A DNA stretch of 64,000 nucleotides from Thioglobus_A sp964344985. GTDB lineage: Bacteria; Pseudomonadota; Gammaproteobacteria; PS1; Pseudothioglobaceae. Shown in pieces: positions 23,679 through 32,119 of this stretch. The notes under the pieces are model-generated. The model was not told the DNA's origin. It made no database searches and was given only the letters and a program-made list of their open reading frames with translations. Positions within the stretch are counted from its first letter, which is position 1; every line of letters starts with the position of its first letter. The position numbers were made by a program, and so were the translations under genes. The stretch is from positions 7,699 to 71,698 of the forward strand of contig CAYFPI010000007.1 in assembly GCA_964344985.1 (NCBI GenBank), in the 5' to 3' direction.

Positions 23679-25475
23679 TTATAGATTTTTCAAATACTTA
23701 TTAACGTTGTGCAAGTGTTGTTTGTAAGTTTTTGCAAAAGCGTGCGTTCCATCTTTTTTAGCCACAAAATATAGATCTTGTGTCTTCTCTGGATGCATAA
23801 CCGCATGAAGAGAGCTCATACTAACAGAGCTAATTGGCCCAGGTGGTACGCCTTTGTTTCTGTCAGTGTTATATGGACTTTTTATAGATAAATCTTTTTT
23901 ACTTAGTGAGCCTGTGTACTTATCCCCTAAAGCATAAACCACTGTTGGGTCAGTTTGCAAGCGCATATCTTTTTTCAGTCGATTTAAAAACACGCCGGCA
24001 ATTTTTGCTTTTTCTTGGACGTTTGCTGTTTCTTTTTCAACCAAAGAAGCAAGTATCAGTGCTTGATTAGCATTCTTTAAAGGGTGATTTTTAGCCCTAC
24101 CCAACCACGACTGAGTTAATTTATTTTCTAAATCTAATTTAGCCCTTTTAAGTACACTCAACACGCTATCGGCGTAATTAATTTGATACGTATCTGGCCA
24201 AATATAGCCATCATATGGTGTCTTTATGTTTAAAGCTTTCATGGTTTGTTCAAATGAAAGACTTGACTTTAATGACGATTGGCCAATCAGTTGGTTGTAG
24301 TATGATTTGGTTGTTTTTCCTTCAATTAAAGTAACATCTCGTACGGCAACCTTGGCATTTGAAAAGTCTTTTAGTAGACTTATCACGCCCATTGATGGAG
24401 AAATATCATAATAGCCCGCTTTAAGATATGAATCAATATTGAATAATTTGGCGCTCCAAATAGCAAAGAAACTAGAGTTGATTAATCCATGATTTTTTAA
24501 ATTGGCGGCTGTTGAGTAGATATTGGCACCTTTGGGCAAGTGATAAACAAAAGGTTTTGTTAGATTGATTGAATTTGCCCAAAACGCCCACAGTGAAAAA
24601 ACAGCTAATACCACAATAAGTATTAGTTTTGACAATCGCTTTCTGGGTGCAATATCTACTGAATTTAATTTTTTTTGAATTTGTTTTTGATAAGCATGAA
24701 TAAGTCTTTTGGTTATCTCATACTGCGTGAATACTTGATTGTTAATTTTTGATACTGGCTTAATACCAATAACACTATTGGTAATAAACACTTCCTCTGC
24801 GGTTAATAGCTCACTTAGTGTTAATGCACATATCTCTACTTTTAGATTTAACACTTTTGCTAATTCAAAAATAAAACTTCTACGCGTTCCTTCAATACCG
24901 CATTGATCTAGCCCAGGCGTTAATAGAACACCATTACGAATAGCAAAAATATTGCCTTGTGTTGCTGATATAACAAACCCACCCTCATCCAACATGAGGC
25001 ACTCTTGGGAATGTAAATCAGTACGTGCTAAGATTTGTTCTAGGCGATTACAATGCTTAATTTCAGATAACAATTGATTATTTGAATAACCACTAGAGCA
25101 AACCTCTAGTTGAAATTTTTCAGCCACATCTGGTATTGAAGAGACAATAACAATGCGTGTGGGCTCAATATCTTGTTGATAACCATAGCCTCTTAAACTC
25201 TCTCCTCTTGAGAGGATAATTTTTACCACACCATTTTTAAGCTTGGAGATGCTAATTGCCTTGGCAATATCTGACAAAAATAAAGACCTATCAACAGGCT
25301 TAATACTAAGCTTTTGAGCGCCTTTTTCTAGCCGCTCAAAATGTTTATTTGCAAGCAACAATCTAGCATTATCAAATACACAAGTTTCAAACAGTCCGTC
25401 ACCAAACTGTGTCAGGCGATTAAATACGCTTAGTTTGGATTGTTTTTTGCCGTTAATTAATACTGTTTGACTCAT
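23679..25475 (-). CDS. PabC-MltG fused reading frame: aminodeoxychorismate lyase + endolytic transglycosylase
   Basis: One 598-codon frame joins two proteins that are normally separate neighbours. Residues 1-269 are PabC, the PLP lyase making p-aminobenzoate for folate; Lys140 in EIKHCNRLEQIL is the catalytic lysine. Residues 281-598 are MltG, an inner-membrane transglycosylase that ends glycan chains; it has a transmembrane helix at 282-300, an EGKTT segment and catalytic Glu480 in LASLVEKETA. The topology is compatible with a cytoplasmic PabC and periplasmic MltG. The junction (codons 267-269) is an A8 run; with seven As the frame stops after residue 269, the usual PabC length. A single-base error, or slippage, is therefore possible. 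The downstream order tmk-holB is as in other gammaproteobacteria. Confidence 0.85.
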   Translation of the reverse strand: MSQTVLINGKKQSKLSVFNRLTQFGDGLFETCVFDNARLLLANKHFERLEKGAQKLSIKPVDRSLFLSDIAKAISISKLKNGVVKIILSRGESLRGYGYQQDIEPTRIVIVSSIPDVAEKFQLEVCSSGYSNNQLLSEIKHCNRLEQILARTDLHSQECLMLDEGGFVISATQGNIFAIRNGVLLTPGLDQCGIEGTRRSFIFELAKVLNLKVEICALTLSELLTAEEVFITNSVIGIKPVSKINNQVFTQYEITKRLIHAYQKQIQKKLNSVDIAPRKRLSKLILIVVLAVFSLWAFWANSINLTKPFVYHLPKGANIYSTAANLKNHGLINSSFFAIWSAKLFNIDSYLKAGYYDISPSMGVISLLKDFSNAKVAVRDVTLIEGKTTKSYYNQLIGQSSLKSSLSFEQTMKALNIKTPYDGYIWPDTYQINYADSVLSVLKRAKLDLENKLTQSWLGRAKNHPLKNANQALILASLVEKETANVQEKAKIAGVFLNRLKKDMRLQTDPTVVYALGDKYTGSLSKKDLSIKSPYNTDRNKGVPPGPISSVSMSSLHAVMHPEKTQDLYFVAKKDGTHAFAKTYKQHLHNVNKYLKNL

Positions 25476-25546
25476 GGAATGCTATTATAGGTTAGCCTAT
25501 ATATAAAATAAAGAAAGATAGATTTGCACCATAAGCCATTTAATAG

Positions 25547-25555
25547 TGCTAAAAT
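25547..25555 (+). promoter_or_regulatory. Candidate extended -10 promoter of the DUF302 gene
   Basis: TGCTAAAAT matches the extended -10 pattern TGnTAnnnT, 50 bp before the ATG at 25605. No strong -35 is seen. Confidence 0.45.
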
Positions 25556-25604
25556 TTGAATCTTATAGTTTTTTTAAATTAAATCAACAAATAAAGGAGA
25601 GGAG

Positions 25605-26219
25605 ATGAGCGGAATTATCAATTTAATCAAATGGGTATTAATTGCAATTGGTGCGATTGCAACTTACTACATGGTGTCATTACAAGCGCAATATGGTGTA
25701 ACTGGTAAGATTTTAAGTGAAGTTGTTTCACCGAAATTACACGACAAATCAACTGAAGTTTACATGAAGATGGCAAACACGCTATTAGACACAGGCGACA
25801 TTACCATGGCAACCATCGTAAGAGATGAGGTTGATCCGGAGCTATCAATCGAAGATATTGAAGAAGCTATGTCATCAGTTGCAACTGAGCTACAAATTAA
25901 AGAAGTGGGTATGTTGCCACTATCTGAACAGGTTGAGCTTCAACTTGGCGAAAAGCAACGCTTCTTAAAAATCTACCAATACTGTAAGCCTACTACAGCC
26001 ATGACAATGGTTGACCATTCAGATGCATTCTCTGCTTACCTTCCTTGTCGTATTGCTCTAATTGAAGATCAAAATGGTAAGAAATGGCTATATTCACTAG
26101 ACATGGATATGATGATCTATGGTGGTGCGCCACTACCTGCTGATTTATACGAATTAGCACTTCAAGTAAAAGATACAATTACAGCCATTCAAAAAGCTGG
26201 CGCTAGTGGTGACTTCTAA
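25605..26219 (+). CDS. Membrane-anchored DUF302 family protein
   Basis: The 204-residue product has one N-terminal transmembrane helix (about 5-25) and a C-terminal DUF302-type domain. The domain is recognisable by FLKIYQYCKPTTAM, the FSAYLPCRIALIED stretch, an LDMDMMIYGG segment and the terminal GASGDF. DUF302 proteins are common near sulfur-oxidation genes, but their biochemical role is not established. The ATG has a very strong aaggagagg ribosome-binding site. The gene is monocistronic, with an extended -10 upstream and a good terminator downstream, so it may be well expressed. Confidence 0.75.
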   Translation: MSGIINLIKWVLIAIGAIATYYMVSLQAQYGVTGKILSEVVSPKLHDKSTEVYMKMANTLLDTGDITMATIVRDEVDPELSIEDIEEAMSSVATELQIKEVGMLPLSEQVELQLGEKQRFLKIYQYCKPTTAMTMVDHSDAFSAYLPCRIALIEDQNGKKWLYSLDMDMMIYGGAPLPADLYELALQVKDTITAIQKAGASGDF

Positions 26220-26240
26220 ATCAAACACATAGCGTCAAAA

Positions 26241-26265
26241 AACCGCTCTTTTGGGCGGTTTTTTT
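26241..26265 (+). terminator. Intrinsic terminator after the DUF302 gene
   Basis: AACCGCTC and GGGCGGTT pair (with G-T wobbles) around TTTT and are followed by seven or more Ts, 22 bp after the DUF302 stop codon. Confidence 0.88.
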
Positions 26266-26283
26266 ATTCATAATATAAAAAAC

Positions 26284-27234
26284 ATGGAACCTACTTATCA
26301 TCAACTTGATTTTGGCATTACCTGTATTGATACGCAGCACATGCGCAAAGACTTTGTAGCTGCCTACTTGATTGAGGATTCTGGAAAAGCCGCTTTTGTT
26401 GATACAGGGTGTTATTTATCCGTACCCACTTTGCTAGCCACACTAGATGAAAAAAATATCGCTAGAGAGGATGTTGATTACATTTTGCTTACTCACATTC
26501 ACCTAGATCATGCAGGGGGTGCAGGAGAGCTTATTAAACACCTGCCCAATGCAACGATTTACGTGCATGAGAGAGGCTCTCAGCATTTAATTGATCCTTC
26601 AAAATTACGCGCGGGCGTTATTCAAGTTTATGGTGAGTTGTTTTTTAAACAGTTTTTGGGTGATTTAATTCCAGTGCCTGAAGATAGGGTTATTATTGCA
26701 CAAAACAATAGCGCGATAAAACTAGGCGATCGAGCATTAACCTTTATTGATACGCCTGGTCATGCAAGACACCATGTGTGTATTTGGGATGAGAAATCAC
26801 GTGGTATTTTTAGTGGCGATACGCTAGGGGTTAGCTATCGTGAATTTGACACTGACCAGGGGCAACTAATTTTTCCACCAACCACACCTGTACAGTTCGA
26901 TCCAGAGGCTTGGATTAATACTATTAACCAACTAATGGGTCTTAATCCAAAATATGCCTATCTTACGCATTACAATCGTATTGAATTTACTCAAAAATCC
27001 GCTTCTATGTTAATAGAGCATATTAACGGATTTGTTGATATTGCCAATACATTGAAGCTGGAAAATAATAGACATAAAGCTATTAAGGAAAGCCTTCTTA
27101 ATTATCTACTAGAAATCGCCAATAAACACGGTGTTACGCTTGATGAATCTCAGCAAGTCAAACTATTTAAAGGTGACTTAGAAATTTGCGCCCAAGGTTT
27201 AGGTGTTTGGCTGGATAGAGAGGCTCAAAAATAA
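26284..27234 (+). CDS. MBL-fold metallohydrolase
   Basis: The 316-residue metallo-beta-lactamase-fold protein has the zinc motif HxHxDH (His71, His73, Asp75, His76 in THIHLDHAGG). Further ligands are in DTPGHARHH, the bridging aspartate in FSGDTLG and a final histidine in YLTHYN. I chose the ATG at 26284 because the in-frame TTG further upstream (26251) lies inside the terminator hairpin of the previous gene. The substrate is unknown; glyoxalase II-like or persulfide-handling enzymes share these motifs. It is convergent with ppnP, with a 10-bp overlap at the 3' ends. Confidence 0.85.
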   Translation: MEPTYHQLDFGITCIDTQHMRKDFVAAYLIEDSGKAAFVDTGCYLSVPTLLATLDEKNIAREDVDYILLTHIHLDHAGGAGELIKHLPNATIYVHERGSQHLIDPSKLRAGVIQVYGELFFKQFLGDLIPVPEDRVIIAQNNSAIKLGDRALTFIDTPGHARHHVCIWDEKSRGIFSGDTLGVSYREFDTDQGQLIFPPTTPVQFDPEAWINTINQLMGLNPKYAYLTHYNRIEFTQKSASMLIEHINGFVDIANTLKLENNRHKAIKESLLNYLLEIANKHGVTLDESQQVKLFKGDLEICAQGLGVWLDREAQK

Positions 27235-27536
27235 GAACAACAATAATCCGTTACTGTTTTTACTTTTAGTTTAAAACTTGAATCTTTTGGCACCTCGAAA
27301 GATGATCCTTTTGCAAAAGTCTGCCACTCGTTCTCACCTGGTAAAAGCACATCCATCTCACCCGCTTGAATTTCCATTAGCTCATTATCATCAGTACCAA
27401 ACTCGTAATCGCCTGGCATCATAATACCTAGTGTTTTCTTTGAACCATCAGCAAACATCACCACACGCGAAGTCACCTTACCATCAAAATAAATATTGGC
27501 TTCTTTTACAACTTCTACATTTTCAAAACTTGACAT
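27225..27536 (-). CDS. ppnP: Pyrimidine/purine nucleoside phosphorylase PpnP (DUF1255)
   Basis: The 103-residue cupin-like protein resembles E. coli PpnP (YaiE), which phosphorolyses several nucleosides. It carries the conserved FDGKVTSRVV segment, LGIMMPGDYEFGT and an SFEVPKDSSFKLKV C-terminal strand. Length is normal. It lies 17 bp downstream of pepA on the same strand and overlaps the convergent MBL gene at its 3' end. Confidence 0.88.
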   Translation of the reverse strand: MSSFENVEVVKEANIYFDGKVTSRVVMFADGSKKTLGIMMPGDYEFGTDDNELMEIQAGEMDVLLPGENEWQTFAKGSSFEVPKDSSFKLKVKTVTDYCCSYF

Positions 27537-27553
27537 GCATTACTCCTAAATAA

Positions 27554-28975
27554 TTAAACTTGATTCAATACAAATTGAGTTAACAACGGTACAGGACGGC
27601 CTGTTGCGCCTTTTTTGGCACCACTCACCCAGGCAGTACCTGCAATATCCAGGTGTGCCCAACGGTAATCTTTGGTGAAGCGTGACAAAAAGCAAGCCGC
27701 TGTAATTGTACCCGCTTCACGCCCACCAATATTGCCCATATCAGCAAAATTAGACTTTAACTGCTCATCATATTCATCCTCAATTGGCAACTGCCATACG
27801 CCATCAACCGCTGATTTTGATGCGGTAGTTATCTCATCCGCTAGGCTCTGATCATTACTCATAAGACCTGTATTGTGCTTGCCCAGCGCAATAATTACCG
27901 CACCTGTTAATGTAGCAACATCAATGACCACTTCTGGGTTGTATTTCTCAACATAAGTGAGTGCATCACACAAAATTAAACGCCCTTCTGCATCAGTATT
28001 TAAAATCTCAATGGTTTGACCTGACATACTTGTTACCACATCACCCGGTTTTGAGGCATTGTGTGCCGGCATATTTTCAACTGCTGGCACAACAACAGTT
28101 AGATTAACCTTTGGTTTTATTTGCGCAATGGCTCGCATAGTTCCAAGTACTGACGCTGCGCCACACATGTCATATTTCATCTCATCCATACCTACACCTG
28201 GCTTAAGAGAAATGCCGCCACTATCAAAGGTAACACCTTTACCAACCAACACCACTGGCTTGACATCACCATTACCTTTATAGCTCAGGCTAATTAATTT
28301 TGGCGCTTCAATGGAGCCCTTGGAAACTGATAGCAATGACCCCATACCAAGCTCAGACATATCTACCTCTTCCAGCACTTCACATTCGAGATTAAACTCT
28401 TTGGCTAGCTCTTGCGCTGTTTGTGCTAAATAAGAAGGCGTGCAAATATTTGAAGGCAAATCTCCTAAATGCCTGGTAAGCGCCATGCCATTTGCAGTAG
28501 CTTGGCCTTGCGCCAATTCGTGAGCATTATCAGAACTAGACTCAAGTGCAACACTCTCAAGTATTGTCTCTTGCTCTTTTGCATTAACTTTTTGAATACT
28601 GTAAGTTGCATTTTGCACAACTCTTGAAGTTGTTTGCTGCAACCATTCACCATCAAACCCATCAACTTCAATGGCTTGAATCATAACACTTTTTGTTTTT
28701 GTACTAGCAATAACATTACTTGCTGCAGATAACGCTTTAATATAATCCTTTGCACTACAAAAGCCTTCTCCAACACCAACAACAATAATTTTCTTAGCCT
28801 TAAAACCATTAACAAGATTTAACAACAATGTTGATCCTGGTTTTGAATCAAAATTATTTAACTGAATCAAACTCGAGATATTGTCATCACTAAATTCAAC
28901 ATCTGAATAAGAAAATACCACAACACTGTCACCGTCAAAATTTTGAATCGAGTGGTTGATCAATGAAAAATCCAT
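27554..28975 (-). CDS. pepA: Leucyl aminopeptidase
   Basis: PepA is a hexameric dizinc (M17) aminopeptidase for peptide turnover; in E. coli it is also a DNA-binding factor in site-specific recombination. The 473-residue protein has the M17 signature NTDAEGRL in the catalytic domain, the metal site VGKGVTFDSGGISLKPG, and the MKYDMCGAASV segment with its active-site lysine region. It is divergent from dsbC over an 82-bp spacer. Confidence 0.95.
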   Translation of the reverse strand: MDFSLINHSIQNFDGDSVVVFSYSDVEFSDDNISSLIQLNNFDSKPGSTLLLNLVNGFKAKKIIVVGVGEGFCSAKDYIKALSAASNVIASTKTKSVMIQAIEVDGFDGEWLQQTTSRVVQNATYSIQKVNAKEQETILESVALESSSDNAHELAQGQATANGMALTRHLGDLPSNICTPSYLAQTAQELAKEFNLECEVLEEVDMSELGMGSLLSVSKGSIEAPKLISLSYKGNGDVKPVVLVGKGVTFDSGGISLKPGVGMDEMKYDMCGAASVLGTMRAIAQIKPKVNLTVVVPAVENMPAHNASKPGDVVTSMSGQTIEILNTDAEGRLILCDALTYVEKYNPEVVIDVATLTGAVIIALGKHNTGLMSNDQSLADEITTASKSAVDGVWQLPIEDEYDEQLKSNFADMGNIGGREAGTITAACFLSRFTKDYRWAHLDIAGTAWVSGAKKGATGRPVPLLTQFVLNQV

Positions 28976-29057
28976 CGCTTTTTCCTAAAAAAAATATAAT
29001 GCCGATATTCTACCTAAAAAGGTAAAATTTATTTATTTTTTGACTTACAAATTAACC

Positions 29058-29777
29058 ATGTTAAAGTTACTATTTATTGCCATATCCCTTATTACAAGCA
29101 GTGCATTTGCAACCAAAGATGAGGTTATCAATAACTTAAGTCGTTTTTTTGGTGAAATTGAAAAACAAGATATTGTTGAGTCTCCATTTATTGGTGTTTA
29201 TGAAGTCATTACTTATGATCCTATTGACTCAATACTGGTTTCTGAAAACGGCAAATACCTGATTCAAGGCGATGTGGTTGATTTAACTACCAGAAGCCTC
29301 ATTCAAAAAAGTGACAAAGTTAAATCACTTAAGCTGGCTCTAATCAATAGCATTAGTGATAATGACAAAATTATCTACCAAGCAGATAATGAAAAATACC
29401 AAGTTCATGTTTTTACCGATGTAGACTGCCCTTTTTGTAAGCGCCTGCACAACAGCATAGAAAAGATGAATGAATTAGGGATTACCGTTAAGTACTTAGC
29501 CGCACCACTGGCATCACTACACCCTAGAGCACAGGGAAAAATGCAAAAAATATGGTGTTCAGATGATCGCAAACAAGCCATGGATAACTACAACGATATG
29601 GGGGTTGTGGCTGACTCGCCAGCTTGTGATGATCCTGTTGCTAAGCAACTAGCAATATCTCAAAAACTTGGGGTAAATGGCACACCTGCAATATTCTTAA
29701 GCGATGGCACACACCTGCCTGGGTACTTGCCTGCTGATAAATTATTAAGAAAAATACAAAACACACTTGGAAAGTAA
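29058..29777 (+). CDS. dsbC: DsbC-like periplasmic thiol-disulfide isomerase
   Basis: DsbC rearranges wrong disulfides in periplasmic proteins. The 239-residue product (ATG at 29058) has a signal peptide ending SSAFA, an N-terminal dimerisation domain, and a thioredoxin-like domain with the active site CPFC (Cys124, Cys127 in DVDCPFCKRLH). A second conserved cysteine pair is in KIWCSDD ... SPACDDP, and the cis-proline is in NGTPAIFLS. An in-frame TTG at 29040 is less likely because it would spoil the signal peptide start. Overlaps rsmB by 11 bp. Confidence 0.92.
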   Translation: MLKLLFIAISLITSSAFATKDEVINNLSRFFGEIEKQDIVESPFIGVYEVITYDPIDSILVSENGKYLIQGDVVDLTTRSLIQKSDKVKSLKLALINSISDNDKIIYQADNEKYQVHVFTDVDCPFCKRLHNSIEKMNELGITVKYLAAPLASLHPRAQGKMQKIWCSDDRKQAMDNYNDMGVVADSPACDDPVAKQLAISQKLGVNGTPAIFLSDGTHLPGYLPADKLLRKIQNTLGK

Positions 29778-31029
29778 CAACACAAGGCTTGTTGCACTAG
29801 AGGCAATCTGCTGGGTTGTTCTTGAGAAAAAATCACTGTCTGCTTTTTCCTACCCTGATCAAAACAACTCATTAACCAAGTCTTTAGTATTTGGCACAAT
29901 TCGTTTTTATCATCAGCTAAATGATATTGTCACTCATCTGCTTAAACACTCATTAAAAAAAGAAGATCTGGACATTCACTGTCTGATGCTTTTGGGCGCT
30001 TATCAACTACTACACTCTAACGTAGCAACACATGCCAGCATTTTTGAGACTGTCAATGTGGTTAATACACTTAATAAGCCCTGGGCTAAAAGCTTGGTGA
30101 ATGCCATACTTAGACAAATTGATCGCAACAAAGACGCGCTATTATCACAAACTCATTATTCACATCCAAGTTGGCTGGTTAAAAAAATAAAGAAATACTA
30201 TCCTGATAACTTTGAGCAAATATTTACACAGAACAATACTCAGGCGCCCATGATTATTCGTGTGCACCCAAAACTAGACATTAATAATTACCAATCACAG
30301 TTGGATGAGATAGGGATTTACAGTAAATCCATTAAGATAGCGCCTCAAGCACTGGTTCTAGACCANNNNNNNNNNTATGATTTACCAGGGTTTGACCAAG
30401 GATCTTGCTACGTACAGGACGGATCTGCACAATTATCAGCGCAACTATTAGATCCGCAAAATCATGAACACATTCTCGATGCCTGTAGCGCCCCTGGTGG
30501 CAAAACAACACATCTATGTGAATTATCACCCAACGCTTCAATTGTTGCGCTTGATAGCGATGAGATAAGGTTAGACAGGGTAAGGGAAAACGCTCAACGC
30601 TTTAACATTAATAATATCAAGATTATTCAAGGACAAGCTCAACAACAAGATTGGTGGGATGGGGAAAAATTTGACAAAATTCTACTTGATGCTCCCTGTT
30701 CAGCAACCGGTGTTATTCGTAGACATCCCGATATCAAACTCCTTAGAAAGCCAAAAGACATATCTGTCCTTGTCAATTTGCAAAAATCAATACTTGAGAA
30801 CTTATGGAAAATGCTTAAACCAGGCGGTACACTCCTGTACGCAACTTGCTCAATTTTAAAATCAGAAAATGAAGAGCAAGTATCTAACTTTTTACTTGAA
30901 CATGCCGATGCTAAAGAAGAGGTAATCAATCTCGAATGGGGCATGGAAACCACGGTTGGAAAACAACAACTTCCAGGTGGTAGTTTTGATGGTTTTTACT
31001 ACGCAAAAATAGTAAAAAATTCCTTATAA
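29767..31029 (+). CDS. rsmB: 16S rRNA m5C967 methyltransferase (contains a 10-N gap)
   Basis: RsmB methylates C967 of 16S rRNA. The 420-residue frame has a NusB-like RNA-binding domain (about 5-140) and a SAM methyltransferase domain. The methyltransferase motifs are CSAPGGKTTHLCE, LLDAPCSATGVIRRHPDI and LLYATCSI with the catalytic cysteine. Ten Ns at 30366-30375 lie just before YDLPGFDQG, where homologues are poorly conserved. The likely start is a TTG at 29767, overlapping dsbC, because no ATG precedes the conserved N-terminal helix. Confidence 0.93.
   Translation: MESNNTRLVALEAICWVVLEKKSLSAFSYPDQNNSLTKSLVFGTIRFYHQLNDIVTHLLKHSLKKEDLDIHCLMLLGAYQLLHSNVATHASIFETVNVVNTLNKPWAKSLVNAILRQIDRNKDALLSQTHYSHPSWLVKKIKKYYPDNFEQIFTQNNTQAPMIIRVHPKLDINNYQSQLDEIGIYSKSIKIAPQALVLDXXXXYDLPGFDQGSCYVQDGSAQLSAQLLDPQNHEHILDACSAPGGKTTHLCELSPNASIVALDSDEIRLDRVRENAQRFNINNIKIIQGQAQQQDWWDGEKFDKILLDAPCSATGVIRRHPDIKLLRKPKDISVLVNLQKSILENLWKMLKPGGTLLYATCSILKSENEEQVSNFLLEHADAKEEVINLEWGMETTVGKQQLPGGSFDGFYYAKIVKNSL
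30366..30375. other. Assembly gap (10 N) inside rsmB
   Basis: Ten Ns between LVLD and YDLPGF. Frames on both sides agree and the length is within about one residue of the family expectation. Confidence 0.85.
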
Positions 31030-31059
31030 ATCAATGTATTAGAAAATAATTATAAATAC

Positions 31060-31101
31060 TACATATAGTGTAATAAATAAAAATTTAACACTATATATGT
31101 A
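31060..31101. repeat. AT-rich inverted repeat downstream of rsmB
   Basis: TACATATAGTGT (31060-31071) pairs with ACACTATATATGTA (31088-31101), allowing a 2-nt bulge. It lies in the 202-bp, extremely AT-rich spacer between rsmB and the DsrE-like genes. It may terminate rsmB or be a regulator site for the genes downstream. Confidence 0.55.
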
Positions 31102-31257
31102 TTTTATTGATCTTAATCAATTAAAAATATATTTTATTTTGATATAATATTTCTATTGATTAATATATATATATCACAATGATATAATATATTACAACTC
31201 AACTAAATTTAGCCTGCATAGCGATTATTTTATGAAAAAAACATCTTATTATTAACA

Positions 31258-31644
31258 TTGTTATTGTCGCTGTCTTTTGGTGCGCTTGCTAAACACAAAG
31301 TAGTTATCCATCTTGACCAACGTGGTCCAAAAACTCAAGAATTAGCACTTAATATGGCTGATGATTTGCATGAATCTTTTGGAAAGAATAATATTACTGT
31401 TGAGGTTGTTGTTTGTGGCCCAGGATTAGACTTGGTTCGTGAAGATAAAGAAAGATTCGTCGCACGCATTGAAAATATGATTGAGAAAGGCATTATATTT
31501 ACAGCAGGCTGGGGAACAATGGAAAAAAAGCTTAAAAAAGAAGGTCAATACCCAGAGTTGATAGACGGTATTAACCTTGCTGCCAGTGGAGCATTTCGCG
31601 CAACAGAGTTGCAAGAAATGGGTTATAGCTACCTAAAACCTTAA
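31258..31644 (+). CDS. Exported DsrE-like protein 1 (signal peptide out of frame by one base)
   Basis: The frame from a TTG at 31258 encodes 128 residues with the DsrE-like pattern VVIHLDQRG ... VEVVVCGPGLDLV ... LQEMGYSYLKP. It is a close paralogue of the next gene. The real start is probably the ATG at 31232: its A7 run (31235-31241) puts it out of frame, but with eight As the product begins MKKNILLLTLLLSLSFGALA, a perfect signal peptide. Either the sequence has lost one A or expression needs slippage. One conserved Cys is kept (VVCGPG), but the second Cys of its neighbour is replaced (ASGAFR). Predicted role is sulfur binding in the periplasm, by resemblance. Confidence 0.72.
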   Translation: MLLSLSFGALAKHKVVIHLDQRGPKTQELALNMADDLHESFGKNNITVEVVVCGPGLDLVREDKERFVARIENMIEKGIIFTAGWGTMEKKLKKEGQYPELIDGINLAASGAFRATELQEMGYSYLKP

Positions 31645-31664
31645 TAATTTACAGATAAAAAAAA

Positions 31665-32078
31665 ATGAAAAAAATACTCACACTACTTGCCATTGTGATG
31701 GCATTTAACGCCTATGCAGATATTAAAGATCATAACGTGGTGATTCATATTGACTCACGCGGATTAAAAACTCAAAAACTTACCATGAATGCTGCAGATA
31801 ATCTTCAGCATCTTTATGGAAAAGACAAAGTAAATGTTGAAATTGTTACTTGCGGTCCTGGAATGAACATGGTTAAAGCTGATACCAAGCATTATTCAAA
31901 ACGAATTAAGCGCATGATTAAAGACGGCGTTAGATATAGTGTTGGAATTGACCATACTGACAAACAAGAGCTTGAAGGTCAAATTGTCGAATTTTTACCT
32001 GGCGTTGTTGAAGTGCAGGGGTGTTTAATGCGTATTGTAAACCTACAAGAACAAGGCTACACTTACATGAAGCCATAG
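31665..32078 (+). CDS. Exported DsrE-like protein 2
   Basis: The 137-residue protein begins with a signal peptide (MKKILTLLAIVMAFNAYA) followed by a DsrE/DsrF-like domain. The domain has VVIHIDSRG, Cys65 in VTCGPGMNMV and Cys120 in VQGCLMRIVNLQEQGYTYMKP. It is a tandem paralogue of the preceding gene, 20 bp downstream, with matching motifs at both ends. DsrE-like proteins bind sulfane sulfur on a cysteine; the export signal would place this pair in the periplasm, unlike cytoplasmic DsrEFH. A strong terminator follows. Confidence 0.78.
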   Translation: MKKILTLLAIVMAFNAYADIKDHNVVIHIDSRGLKTQKLTMNAADNLQHLYGKDKVNVEIVTCGPGMNMVKADTKHYSKRIKRMIKDGVRYSVGIDHTDKQELEGQIVEFLPGVVEVQGCLMRIVNLQEQGYTYMKP

Positions 32079-32093
32079 ATTAAAAGATCTAAT

Positions 32094-32118
32094 AAAAGGT
32101 GCTTAAAGCACCTTTTTT
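32094..32118. terminator. Bidirectional intrinsic terminator, DsrE-like / lon
   Basis: AAAAGGTGC and GCACCTTTTTT form a stem around TTAAA with T tracts in both directions. It serves both the DsrE-like pair and the convergent lon gene. Confidence 0.9.
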
Positions 32119-32119
32119 A

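Noticed and set aside
31110..31200. AT-rich alternating stretch considered as a replication origin or att site.
   Set aside because: No DnaA-box cluster, iterons or integrase were seen; simple AT richness is insufficient.
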